In this document: positions 39,592 through 50,686 of the stretch, in pieces
Position numbering within the stretch: position 1 is the stretch's first letter
How the letters are laid out: each line of letters opens with the position of its first letter
Origin: Panonychus citri
Lineage: Eukaryota; Arthropoda; Arachnida; Trombidiformes; Tetranychidae
Assembly: GCF_014898815.1 (NCBI RefSeq)
Contig: NW_026515531.1
Coordinates: 117,066 to 181,065 of the forward strand
Length of the DNA: 64,000 nucleotides
Direction of reading: 5' to 3'
The notes under the pieces: generated by a model
Database searches by the model: none
Told to the model about the DNA's origin: nothing
What the model saw: only the letters and a program-made list of their open reading frames with translations
Position numbers and translations under genes: made by a program

Positions 39592-40747
39592 TATTCATAA
39601 ACTATTTTCTAAAATTGGCAATCTTATTGATAATATTCCAATCATTCTCATGTTTGTCAATTTATTGTATATCAATTCAAAAATATCAATTAAAATAATG
39701 CAACACAGCTCTAAAAACTTTCTCATATCAAGTTGAAAACCTTCACATGGATAATAAACATCAGAACGAATTACGTTCTAATCGTCGCATCGTCTCATCG
39801 TAATCTTATCTTTTCATTGTTCGTCGTTTATGTTTGAGCTAAAAAATTCTACAAGCTATTCATGGGCTACTAGTAAGCTCATTAACTAATAATAATTTCG
39901 CAATTTTACGAGATACGCCACAATAACGTTTAATTTTTTTGTAATGATTCAATAAACGCGGATTTTTAGCTTATTGAGGCGCAATACAATCATGTTAATG
40001 TTCAAGGTATTGTAGTGATGGTTTTGTTGGGACACCAAACAATTTAAACTTCTTATTTTGATTATATTTTCCTCCGATAATCTGAGGAAAGGTTTGAGAA
40101 TAATATTTCAACTCATGACAGCTCAGACGTTTTGAACATATTTGGATCACGAAAATTTCGCGACAAAATTTGATGACAGACTCATACTTAGTAATTGAAA
40201 CTTTCAAATTGGAAATTTTGACAAATCCTTTTCGTTTTTATCTCTATGGTTGATAAATCAATACAGCAGAATTCGTACAGAATCTTTCCTGTCTATTCAG
40301 AAGTATTTCTTTTAAATATCTCTGTTCTATCGTAATCCATTCTTAGAAATTGATAATTTTCCGAAACTCAAACTTTTCTTCCAAAGTGTTAATTAGTCGC
40401 ATTAAACTGTTCGCATTTAAGCAATTCAATGAGACCATTTTCCATATTCATCACTTGAACTAACAAGAATTAAATACTCGACTGTTCGCATGTAACAAAT
40501 ATAATTTTGCATTAAAGTTGTTTCATTTCGTAATTGTTGATTGTTTATGCATTATATTTAACATGGAAATTTATTGCCTCACTCAGTTGGCATAGAATAT
40601 TAATTTGCAAATGTCAATTACACAAGTGGAATGGGAATTTATTTACATCATTGATTTGCCTTAATGCTATTCATTTTAATAATTCAATTATCGTAGTTAA
40701 TTTCGTCGTCTAATAGTTGACTGTGGGTGAATCGATAAACAATAAAC
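39592..40747. other. Array spacer
   Basis: About 1.15 kb. From about 40,690 it matches the upstream region of array gene 6 (GATAAACAATAAACATGAAGAAGG). A small perfect hairpin AGAACG-AATTA-CGTTCT lies near 39,763-39,779. A minus-strand open frame at 39,995-40,207 has no recognisable motif and is not called. Confidence 0.4.
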
Positions 40748-41359
40748 ATGAAGAAGGCGATCGAATTGATTTACTTCTCGTCTTTGATTACATTGTTTTC
40801 CATGTCGTGTGAGTAATAATCAATTTCTAATAAACTAACAGTTCTAATAATTAATATTTTTGTTTTTCGATCAGATATCGATATGAAATATTTGGTCTCA
40901 CGATCTGAATTGGATGAAGTTTGTTCAATGAGTGTCCGTTTATTGTCCAGTGGTTGGAAGGAGGATCAAATCGAACCAATTTTCTTTCACAAGTTGTTAC
41001 AATTTAATCGACAATCGAAACCAGGTAAAAGTCTTCCTCTTGGATACTTACCCTCTGATATACGAACTCGTGCTGGACCAAATTCTCAATCAGGATCATT
41101 CAACCTCAATGTTGGAAATTTTATCAACGCAACAGTCAACCTGATGGAATGCATATCTATAGGGAAGCGAAGGAGGAAGCGAGGAGCTTGCTTGCCATTA
41201 ACTGACCCATGTCCAGTCATAAATTTTCCCGATGAGGTTGATTTTGATGATGAAAAGCAAATTAATTCGCTAACCCAACAAATTAGATTGAAAAAAGATT
41301 TTTTCCATAAATGTGATCCCGAACTACTTTCAGCTCCTCTTCAAATCAATCAATCGTAA
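40748..41359 (+). CDS. Small secreted array protein 8 (polybasic loop)
   Basis: Exon 1 (40748-40808) and exon 2 (40875-41359), 181 residues. Same N-terminal two thirds as array proteins 5, 6 and 9. The cysteine loop is expanded and very basic (ISIGKRRRKRGACLPLTDPC), containing a furin-like R-X-K/R-R site. The stop lies only about 15 bp before a FANCM-derived segment begins on the opposite strand, so the gene's original 3' flank has been replaced; an AATAAA at about 41,363 could still serve as a polyadenylation signal. Confidence 0.87.
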
Positions 41360-41375
41360 CAAAATAAAGATCTTT

Positions 41376-42456
41376 CATCATTTCTAAGCCGTTTTCTTCA
41401 TCGTTTTCATCTCTATGTTTATCTTTGTCTTTATCTCCTTCCTCATCTACAGCTTTCTCTTGGTCTTCTACTGGATCTTTAATTTGGTCTTTTTCTTGTT
41501 CTTTTTCTTGATTTTCATCTATCTCTTCATCAGTTTGAAATATGAATCGATTTTTACGTTTTTTAGCTGTACTTCCACCGGAAGATGATCTTTTGACTGC
41601 AGAGTTTCTTTTTTTACCGACCCATACGTTGAACCAAACGAATAGGTGATTTATTTGCATCATAGCAAATGATAAGATCCACATTACCGATGTCAAGTCC
41701 GGTAAGATCGCTACACAAGTAGTGACTAATATATTGTATTCACCTTCGCGAAAACGACTTAGTACCTCCAATTGTTGTTTCTGAGAGAAACCTCGTTTCT
41801 TGGCGCTGCTTTGGCCCACGAACTGGACTGGTCTTAGTTGTGAATGTTGCCTTAACAGAGATGTGATCTCTTCTACACTGGCACGGAATTGGGTGAAAAC
41901 CATAACCTTTGTATCAGATCCTTCGGTGGCAAAATGATTCAGTACAATTTCTTGAAGTTTGACCAGCTTTGGATGTCCAGGTACAGAATGGACAGTATCA
42001 CATTCGAGCTCACCATTGAAAGTAACATTACCATCAGGTTCAAATTTCTTCTTCAAATCATCTAATATCTCTTGGAGAACAGTATTTTTCTTCAAGATAT
42101 TACCCAAATTGAAACCTTTTTTACCTCCGCCTTTGGGACTTTCTTCAGTTCTAGTACCTTTCACATGCTTGTAAAAAGATCTCAGTCCATAATTTTTAAG
42201 TAAATCGAGAGCATAGACAAGACTGGAAGTTATCGCGAAAGTAAAACGAACTGAATTCAATAGACCAACCGGAATATCATGTTGACCAGCCTCATAGGTT
42301 TTCTTTTGCATCAACAGGTAATATGATGATAAACGATTTAGATCATAACTTCCGATGGCTTTACGTTTAACCAAAGTTTTCAAATTTTCTTCAATAATTG
42401 AAAGTAAACGATCACGATAATATGTAAGCTCTTCGTCTAATTGAACGACAATTGTT
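41376..42456 (-). pseudogene. FANCM fragment, copy 2
   Basis: Second, longer piece of the neighbouring FANCM gene, in parental orientation. It matches source positions from about 27651 to 29096, with about 360 bp missing (source about 27,888-28,250, joined near 41,617) and a small block replaced near 41,700-41,708. It retains the helical insert and part of the second helicase domain but lacks motifs I-III and VI, so no helicase activity is expected. A reading frame of over 300 codons remains open on the minus strand but shifts out of the parental frame around the rearranged part. Differences from the parent shared with copy 1 indicate one capture followed by duplication. Homology ends abruptly at 42456, next to another gene fragment. 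Confidence 0.93.
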
Positions 42457-42837
42457 AGAATTTGCCGAAAAGTATTCTAGTTCTAGAAAGAAATTCTAGT
42501 AAAAGGATTGATGCTCGTCAGGGTGAAGGTAATTTTGCTTGCGATTTTTTATCCTTGGTTTATATTTTTCTTTGCTTAATATTGATTAAACTTTTATTAA
42601 TAATTACTTACCAACTTGCGATTGATTCAATTGTGATTATCTTTAGATTTGCATTTTGTTTACCTGATGAAGACTAGTAGTGACTCTTCCTATTCACATT
42701 TATTCATTCCTCAGAAATTCGTTGAGCCTTTAATTAAGCTAAAAATAAAGGGAACGGATTGTTGTGATGTTACTCAAAAAATACCATTATTCATGTGGAC
42801 GAAAAATCATCGAAATATCATTTTGATAAATATGTAA
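42457..42837 (+). pseudogene. Spliced gene fragment of unknown origin
   Basis: Directly after the FANCM fragment ends, an open stretch (about 42,459-42,528) reads ...NSSKRIDARQGE up to a GTAATT donor; an acceptor (ATCTTTAG) at 42,639-42,646 joins in the same phase to a second open stretch (42,647-42,837, ending TAA) that begins DLHFVYLMKTSSD. The phases agree, which is unlikely by chance, so this looks like two 3' exons of another gene brought in with the rearrangement. A stop codon sits exactly at the junction with the FANCM piece, so there is no fusion protein. I do not recognise the family. Confidence 0.4.
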
Positions 42838-43036
42838 ATTTGAATGCTAAATGATTGATATGTATGTAAACAGTTGCAACAGATTCATTTGAAAGTTTGA
42901 AGGTGCAAAGACTTAGATCATTGTACCAACTACATTTCAGCAAAAGGTGATTAATTTTTTTCATTAGATTGATGGTGTTGGTGTTTCTATCTAATTCTGG
43001 AGTTGCTTGTGTTTTAATTACTGAAGATAAATCAGT
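42838..43036. other. Upstream region of array gene 9
   Basis: Short AT-rich stretch; from about 42,975 it is similar to the region upstream of array gene 5 (ACTTGTGTTTTAATTACTGAAGATAAATCAGTAT type sequence). No TATA box stands out. Confidence 0.4.
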
Positions 43037-43636
43037 ATGATATCGCTAATCAGGTGGGTCTTTTTCTTTACTTTGGTCACTTTGTTTTGCATTAAGTGTA
43101 AGTAATAATAAAAAATCCACTAAATTAAAAACTCTAATTAGCTAATTTATGTTTGATTTGCAGATATCGATGGGAAATATTTGGTCTCACGATCTGAATT
43201 GGATGAAGCTTGTTCAGTTAGTGTCCATTTATTGTCCAGTGGTTGGAAGGAGGATCAAATTGAACCAATTTTCTTTCACAAGTTGTTACAATTTAATCGA
43301 CAATCGAAAAAAGGTAAAAGTCTTCCCCTTGGATACTTACACTCTGATATACGAACTCGTGCTGGACCAAATTCTCAATCAGGACCATTCAATCTCAATG
43401 TTGGAAATTTTATCAACGCAACAATCAACCTAATTAATTGTACATTGTCTGGAAAACGGACTTGTCTTCCATTATCCGACCCATGTCCAATCATAAATTT
43501 TCCCGATCAAGTTGATTTTGATAATCAAAAGCAAATTAATTCGTTAGTTAAACAAATAAGATTGAAAAAAGATTTAGTCCATAAATGTGATCTTAAACTA
43601 CTTTCCTCACCTCTGCGTATCTACAACCAATACTAA
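43037..43636 (+). CDS. Small secreted array protein 9
   Basis: Exon 1 (43037-43097; MISLIRWVFFFTLVTLFCI) and exon 2 (43164-43636, after a TTTGCAG acceptor), 177 residues. Member of the 'DGKYLVSRS' subgroup, almost identical to proteins 5, 6 and 8 through FINATINL, then with its own loop TLSGKRTCLPLSDPC. Signal peptide relates it to array protein 5. The 3' part resembles proteins 4 and 8 (KLLSSPLRI). Unknown function. Confidence 0.87.
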
Positions 43637-43957
43637 AAGATGATTCAATCAAAAGCCATTGCGACGTAGATGATAAAGATATCCAAACTTTTACAATCTC
43701 CAAATTTAATTGTTATCTCCAACTATTAATTTATTCTTTAATTATTTAAATAATATGATATCTTTTACATATCAACATTTGTAGATTTCAAATGAATCAT
43801 TGGAAATGATCAATATGAATTATTCAATATGTGACTTGTGTTATATGTATAATATACATACAATGTATACAATAAGTTATGATCCAACCGAATTGGGTTC
43901 AATCGTAACCACAGATTATCACTAACAAGTTTGTAAGTTGACAATTTAAATTAAACT
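43637..43957. other. Array spacer
   Basis: About 320 bp AT-rich sequence holding the 3' end of array gene 9 and the promoter of array gene 10. A short TATGTATA-type repeat lies at about 43,845-43,870. Nothing else seen. Confidence 0.35.
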
Positions 43958-44558
43958 ATGCTCCAAATCAACAGAGTTTTAATTGTTTTTTATTTTTCAA
44001 CTCTCACTAACTGTAAGTGTTCACAATCAAAAGTAACAATTTAATATCAATAATTATTATAAATGTCTGTTGATTTTTTCATTTTCATTAGGTATCAATG
44101 GGGAATATTTAATTGCTGGATCCGAATTAGATGAAGCCTGTTCAATGAGTGCCCATTTAATGTCCAGCGGTTTAGAAGATGATCAAGTTGAAAAAATTGT
44201 CGTTCATAAATTGTTACAATTAAATCGTAAATCAAAACCCGGTATAAAGCCATCTCTTGGATATGCATATTTAGCTCTTGGTGGAAGTGGTCCAGTTAAT
44301 CAAACGGGAACATTTAATATCAACTTTTCAAATATAATTCAAGCAACAATATCATTGATGAATTGTTTCCGACAATATGATTGCCTTGAAGTAACTGAAG
44401 TTTGTCCATTGGTCTATTTTCCCGATCAGATAGATCTAGATGACCAAGAGCAGCTCGATTCATTAAGGGAACAAATTCTGATGAAAAAAGAGATCGCTCA
44501 TCGATGTCCATTCAGGTCAAACAACCGATTGATTGACTCAGTCCAAAAAGACAATTAA
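43958..44558 (+). CDS. Small secreted array protein 10
   Basis: Exon 1 (43958-44012; MLQINRVLIVFYFSTLTN) and exon 2 (44092-44558), 173 residues. N-terminal mature part as in array proteins 1 and 4 (GEYLIAGSELDEACSMSAHLMSSGLEDDQ), then FNINFSNIIQATISLMNC shared with protein 4 and a loop FRQYDCLEVTEVC. C-terminus ends in SVQKDN. Likely the closest relative of the donor of protein 4's C-terminal half. Confidence 0.87.
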
Positions 44559-44983
44559 AGTCACTTGCCTATTGATTGATTACATTCACCTTACTTTTAA
44601 TTGTCATTATACTTTCTATTACTTTAATCATTGTCCACGAACATTAAACAATCAAATTATTAATAATAATCTAATTTCGTTATCATATCAATAAGTGTGA
44701 CAATTAACAGATTTATCTTTTAAAATAAACGATTTGATGAAAAAAAAATTAGCATAACAATTGATCAGATGAAAAAAAAGTTAATTGTGATTAAATTATG
44801 ATGATCACTTTCAGCCATATGCAATGAATTAGTTTAACAAACGTTTAGATGAGTTAATTGTTGATTAATTAACGATTATATGCAAATATAAATCATATAT
44901 ATTGGGTTCTAGTTGTTGATAATCGTCCATTAGTAATATAACATTGATAGAAAGAGTTAAATCGCCAACAAATCAAATTAATC
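44559..44983. other. Array spacer
   Basis: About 425 bp, AT-rich. A TATAAAT at about 44,888 lies some 95 bp upstream of the next ATG, and TATATAT at about 44,900. No other feature. Confidence 0.35.
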
Positions 44984-45546
44984 ATGAAGTCGATTTTAAT
45001 TGTTGCATTGACTTTTGCTTATCTAACTGCATGTAAGTAATAACAATTTGATTATAAAACTATTCTCATGATACTTTTGATTTGATTGAAATTATTTTCA
45101 CTCTCGTATATTATTAAGGTGTTTATGGTTCATCAGTTGTCTCTGGGTCGCAATTAAAGAAAGCTTGTTACACTGCAGCTCACTTGTTGACCGCTGGTCA
45201 GAGTGCTGGTAAAGTTAAAAAAATTGTGTCCAAACAATTACAACAATTGGTTGATATGAATGGACAGAAAATTAAGAAACCAGGTAAACCATCATTGGGA
45301 TACGCATCAAGTGATCCATCAACACACTCTCACACCGTCAATCAACAAGGCGCATTCAATACAAGTTGGACAGATCTAATCGTCATCGACTTAAACGTTG
45401 GAAAGTTAAGGTCAAGTTCTAAGTGCCCTTCGTTAGCTGATATATGTTCAGCAACCACCTTCCCTGATCACGTTGATTTATCCGACGAAAAACAATTTAA
45501 GTCATTTGCTGAAAGTTTCCAATCTTATTTAAATAATAATTGTTGA
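44984..45546 (+). CDS. Small secreted array protein 11 (diverged)
   Basis: Exon 1 (44984-45032; MKSILIVALTFAYLTA) and exon 2 (45119-45546), 158 residues. It keeps the layout (SGSQLKKACYTAAHLL, helix, KPGKPSLGYAS, QQGAFNTS, cysteine pair CPSLADIC, FPDHVDLSDEKQ) but only limited identity to the others, so it forms its own branch between the plus-strand subgroups. It is the shortest intact member apart from protein 17 and ends in a cysteine. Unknown function. Confidence 0.86.
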
Positions 45547-46179
45547 AACATTTCGTTCATCTAGTTGTATCTCTTTTGGATTATTAGGTTGGACCACGAA
45601 GAGTTTGATATTAAATTTGAATAGTAACTCTTAATTCAGTTTCAATACCTAAATTATTATTCCTCGAAATATTGATTATTATTTAAAACGAACTAATTTA
45701 TCGAACTTTAATCGAATAAAAATTCAATTGGTTCTCATGAATTAACTGACCATTAGTTTATAGCCCTGGTCAATGTATCAAGTAAACTTTTCGCCAAGGG
45801 AAACAACCCTTTAAGCTGATTTGTCGCTTAACTAAGGGCAATTTTTTCGCAAACAAAATCTTATGCTTAATTCAAGCACTTAGATCAATTTGAACCTGAT
45901 AAAAATTCGCTTACATTGTTCTAAAATCATGTTCCCTCATTTTTGGAACTGTGCTGAAACACGATACTTTTGTTCAATCAATTCTATTAATAAGATATAA
46001 AAAGTGTATCAATAGTTTCATGAGATTGATTTGATTAGATAGTCAATCTTTGGTCAACTCACATTGAGAAATCATTTAGATAAAATAATTGAAAGTTTGC
46101 ATCATTTTTTTGTAACTATTACTATAAGTTAATCCATTTTATTTGTTAATTAGTGTTGCTGTTGCAAAAAGATTACAAT
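45547..46179. other. Array spacer (tail-to-tail)
   Basis: About 630 bp between the 3' ends of array gene 11 (plus) and array gene 12 (minus). The last 50 bp are the duplicated 3' flank shared with array gene 15. No gene seen. Confidence 0.4.
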
Positions 46180-46849
46180 TTATGAAGAATCACAATCGAT
46201 TAGTGAGCCTTGTAATTGGAAAAGCTGATCGATAATTGATACCATTTGTTGCTGGTCAAGAAGATCAACTTTTTCAGGTAAAACGATTGCAGAGCAAAGT
46301 GATTGACTGGGAAGACAACGAGCCTTTAACTTTCTGCTAAAGGCATTGATCAGCACGTAAATTAAATCAGAAACGTTAAAGTTAAATGTTCCAGTCTGTG
46401 TAGTTCCTGCAGTATCGGTAGGTGAAGCATCATTACGTTCACCTGAATGTGTAGTTGATCCCATGTATGGACCCATTCGTAAGGATCGTTTACCATAACG
46501 AGCCATTGGATGAGACTTAGTTGCACCCGCATAACGGACGATCGGGACTTTCTTCAAGGGTCCAGTAAGTCCCAATATCTGGTGTAGTTGAGCATCTAAA
46601 ATTTTGGCGATATCGTCTCGATTTTTTCCATCGGCTGTCAAATTTTGAGCTAATTCACAAACTTCATTCAATTTTGATCCAGAGATTACCAATGAAACTG
46701 GTCCACCAACAGAATCTAAAAAAAAAGTTACCAAAGTAAATAAAAAAAATTCATCAATCCAACGAATCGATCATTTCAATTGAAATCCATATCTACTTAC
46801 AGTCGATAAAACCAATAACAATAACTAAGGTAAAGATGATTGAATTCAT
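46180..46849 (-). CDS. Small secreted array protein 12 (minus-strand subgroup)
   Basis: Exon 1 (46849-46801; MNSIIFTLVIVIGFID) and exon 2 (46715-46180), 194 residues, the same phase-1 split as the plus-strand genes. Mature parts: VGGPVSLVISGSKLNEVC, a RDDIAKILDAQLHQILGL helix, a long basic linker containing ARYGKRSLR, TQTGTFNFNVSDLIYVLINA, the cysteine pair RCLPSQSLC and LPEKVDLLDQQQ. This shows the subgroup to be homologous to the rest despite low identity. The RYGKR motif has the form of a dibasic amidation site. Close to array protein 15. Head-to-head with array gene 13. Confidence 0.87.
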
Positions 46850-47493
46850 GATTGAACACTGATTTAGTTCTCGGTGAGTGTTAATAAGTTAATTGAATTA
46901 TGCTAAAATCGAAGTGAAAAGATTGTATTTATATTCAAATAAATCAGAGATAAAATCTGAGCTTTCTACTGATTTTCTCTTCATTGTTGCTAACCAAAAT
47001 GAAGTCTCGTAATTATTGTCAAATTGTCAACAGCTTTTGATTAAAATTAACATTTTCAATCGCGTTAAGGTTAATAAACTAACTGTTAATTGAATAAATG
47101 GATAGCACCTTTTGTATATTAATAACATAACAGTTAGTAGTCACGGTGAAACATTGGAATTATAATAAATCAACCAATGAATCAAACTAACATTAATAAA
47201 CATTAAGAGTTTCGTTTAATTTCCCGTTAATTACGAGGAAATTAGTACTTGAATCAACTTGTATCTGTTGATAGATTGCTGAAGGTCATAAATGTGTCCA
47301 TTTTCATAAGCATTATGTTAATATGGTAGTAATTAAGATTGAATGTATTCATAAGAACTGTTGCTTAATTAATTCTAGGAATAGATTAAAAATCATGAAA
47401 CAAAAGATTTACTTTTAATTGATTTATTTAACTGTCTCTAATTGTTGTTATGCCATTAATCAGATAAGTAGTGAACAATCAAGGCTGAAGACA
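46850..47493. promoter_or_regulatory. Divergent promoter, array genes 12 and 13
   Basis: About 640 bp between two head-to-head array genes. On the minus strand TATAAATA (46,933-46,926) lies about 77 bp before the gene 12 ATG. No equally clear TATA box is seen for gene 13. Confidence 0.45.
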
Positions 47494-48172
47494 ATGATTA
47501 GACTAATCACTTTCTTTGGGTTATTATCCGGTGAGTAAATTGTTTCTTAATTGTGCTCGATTATCATTTCTATTGTAAATTAATTGAATGAATTGATTAT
47601 GATTCGGACTTGCAGTTTGTTTTGCCCTTAGTTTACCTCGAGAGTTTCTTGGTCGAATATGTGAAATTGTTCAAAAGGCCGAGAGATTGGGATTAAGCCG
47701 AGAAACGGTAAATCAAATGGCGATTGAGGATTTTGAGCAATTCATTGGTTATGGATTAAGTTCTAAATTACAAAGAGATTCAAGTAAGAGAGATCTCACA
47801 AACAATGGTACTTGGCCTGGTTTCCAACAAAAAGATCTTGTCTTAGGCTTACTCAACCTAATCCTTGATCTATTAGGAACTTTAATATCAGTCATTTTTA
47901 AAAATGTGATATTGATCCAAGAGAATGTCCAATTCCCTAACCTCTTTAATATCTCTGATATTTTGACCACCGCTGGTCAACAGGTTTCATCAGCTTTAGA
48001 TCCAATATCATGTTCACAATTTGATTTCCCTGAAAAAATTGATCCAACAAACGAAACTGATGTCCGACAAGGGATAACTCAACTGATCCAAAGTGGCCTT
48101 AAATTACAAGGAGAAAAGCTGAAACAGCTCGAAAATACATTTACCGATATCCAAGAGAAATTGTTCCCTTAA
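47494..48172 (+). CDS. Small secreted array protein 13 (hydrophobic-core subgroup)
   Basis: Exon 1 is tiny (47494-47530, 12 codons); exon 2 (47616-48172) completes the signal peptide (MIRLITFFGLLSVCFALS), for 197 residues. Mature parts: LPREFLGRICEIVQKAERLGL, a QMAIEDFEQFIG helix, then a markedly hydrophobic stretch of about 27 residues (LVLGLLNLILDLLGTLISVI...) where other members have the TGTFNF block, then ILTTAGQQ, one cysteine and DFPEKIDPTNETD. The final PEKID signature and helix tie it to the family. The hydrophobic stretch could be membrane-active or a buried helix. Confidence 0.85.
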
Positions 48173-49706
48173 TAAATTAAAAAAGTACGAGATTAGCTAA
48201 AATATTACCATACTATCGACTGATTTATCATAATTGTAATATCAAAATTTTGATCATTAAATAGATGAAAACTTAATTACGCGAGTTTGCAACCCACACA
48301 ACCACATAAAAATTCCCGAATAAATCAATTTTTTTCAATTCTTTTTGAATGAATTTCGTAGATTATCAATTCATTTGGTCAGCTTCTCGAAACAATTAGT
48401 CAACTAACTCAATATTACATGAAGATGAATTAAATGAAAAATTACCCAAAATTCAACAGTGATTACGGCAAAAATTAAAACAATTTTCAATATGGAATAC
48501 AATATGGAAAAAAATTTAATCATGTTTACTAAAATATTTTGAGATGAAACAATCAAATTGTGATTTGAAACCATTTTTTTGTAATTGTCTTCTCAATGAG
48601 AAAGCTACTTGACTAATTGTTCCGAGAAGTTGACCAAACTAATTGATAATCTGCGAAACTCATTGAAAAAGAAATGAAAAAAATTCTCCCATCTATCAGG
48701 TTGACTAAATCAATTGGGAACTCGACTATACCTCTTGGTAACTCGGTGAAAGTTACTGAGAAATTCTGTAATTCATCTTCATGTAATATTGAGCTACAAG
48801 AGAATAAAGAAAAAATAACAATAATTATGTTTACCATTTCGAAGCTATTCGAAAACAAACGTTCGGAGTTCTTTCTTGCTCACCCTGTACTTGTAGAGAT
48901 GTTAATGTGATTTTAATTATACAAATTTACTAATAATTAAAAGGTTCTGTTAAAAAGTAACAATTTAAATGAACAAAAAGTTTCAACAATTATCCAGAAA
49001 ATTCAATAGTAATTGATTAATGTATTATGTGGTACTAGTTATGTTAATTGTGATTTTAATTATACACAATTATCAATTGTCCATTTACATAAACAGTGTT
49101 CAACACACATGTCGAGATGTCTGTCATATTAATTAGTCAAATTATGGTTCGTATTTGATTACGCTATCGAAGACAAAGAAAATTAAATCATGAAGACGAT
49201 TAACACTTTCATCTGATTATTATTATCATATACAATTTAAATTTTAAATTGTCTCTTCATTTCTCGTAATTATCTTTTCTTTTTTTTATGTAAATCAAAT
49301 CATCTTGCGAATTTACAACTTGATTTGTAAATCAACGAGAATTTCTCATTAGAATACAGGGTGTAAAATAAAATGAATTTGCCTTTTTTTCCTGTGGCTT
49401 AAACACCAGTTGATTTGGTGCCCAGTTAATTAAGAAACAATTAGAGTTAATTAGTCTCTACTAGCATTTTTATTTTCTACCCTGTATGTGAATATATGAA
49501 ATGAATTTGTGTTGTTAATTTACCAAATTAAAGATTCATTAAAACTGCTGTTTAATTGGTTGGTTTCAACTTTTCTCAAATAAAAACACTAAATTTCACA
49601 TTTAATTCATTGTCAGACTTAACTAATTGTTATTAAATGATTTACAATCAGATAAAGAGTAAACAATCAAAGTTTGTGGTTATTGAAGTTACAAGCACGT
49701 TACACT
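48173..49706. other. Array spacer
   Basis: About 1.5 kb of AT-rich DNA between array gene 13 and its decayed copy. A plus-strand open frame at 48,674-48,910 has no motif and no splice context, so I do not call it. No repeat or RNA gene recognised. Confidence 0.4.
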
Positions 49707-50466
49707 ATGAAGACAATAATTAAATTAACCACTTTCTTCGGACTATTATCAGGTAATCATTTAAATTGATCGTAATTATCTTTTCTTTTTTTTTCAATCA
49801 ATTGTGTTTCGTATTCACAGTTTGTTTTGGACTAAGTTTACCTCGAGAGTTTTTCCTTCGAGTATGTGAAACTACTCAAACTGCCAAGGAATTGGGATTA
49901 AGTCCTGAAAAGATCAACCAATTGGTGTTTAATGATTTAGAGGATTTCACTAATAAATTTGGATAAACCTTTGGATTACAAAGAAACTTATTGATCCCCT
50001 TTACAAACAATGGAAATCGTTTTTTAGTTGATCTTATTGTGGGCTTACTTGGACCTCTTTTACCCTTACTTTTACCCATAGTTTCATCCATAGTTTTACC
50101 TATTATTCAACTGTTGCTCTCGATATTGTTAAATGCCAAAGAGGGGATCACCTCGATTTCGGAAAATGATCAATTTCCTGAAGGTTATCCTGATCTCTTT
50201 AAACCAAATATCTATGATATCTTGACCACCGCTGGACAACAAGTTGTTAATATTGATAATAATACATGAGATTTAGATCCAATATCATGTTCACAATTTG
50301 ATTTCCCTGAAAAAATTGATCCAACAAACGAAACTGATGTCCGACAAGGATAACTCAACTGATCCAAAGTGGCCTTAAATTACAAGGAGAAAAGCTGAAA
50401 CAGCTCGAAAATACAGTCACCACTATTCAAGAAAAACTATTTTCGCAACAAAACACAATCAGGTAA
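49707..50466 (+). pseudogene. Decayed copy of array protein 13
   Basis: Exon 1 (49707-49752; MKTIIKLTTFFGLLS) and the splice sites are intact (exon 2 from 49821). The frame is then broken by an in-frame TAA at 49,964-49,966, an in-frame TGA at about 50,267-50,269, and a one-base loss near 50,349 relative to array gene 13 (GGATAAC instead of GGGATAAC). The central hydrophobic segment is longer and even more hydrophobic than in gene 13. The 3' 130 bp is almost identical to gene 13 while the middle is not, suggesting recent gene conversion of the end only. Three lesions make it a pseudogene unless the assembly is wrong. Confidence 0.85.
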
Positions 50467-50686
50467 ATGTCCAACCCTTCAGAAAAATACAAACCTGATA
50501 ATCTATTGGTTTATCCTTCGATGAATTATTAATAAATAAAAAGATGAAGAGTCAATCAATAAGTTTTTCTTTTAACAATTGATAAAATATTTCATCAAGA
50601 TTAGATGATTAATTTTCGCTTCAACTATTAATAAGTTAATCCATTTTATTTGTCAATTAGTTTTGCTGTTGCAAAAAGATTACAAT

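Noticed and set aside
39995..40207. Minus-strand 70-codon frame that looks somewhat protein-like
   Set aside because: I considered a transposase or helicase relic but found no motif to support any family.
41346..42383. A 345-codon minus-strand frame as a functional helicase
   Set aside because: It is the FANCM fragment: motifs I-III and VI are missing, part of the source is deleted, and the frame passes through non-parental sequence.
48674..48910. Plus-strand frame in the spacer after array gene 13
   Set aside because: No signal peptide or family motif; an overlapping minus-strand frame is equally long, as expected by chance.
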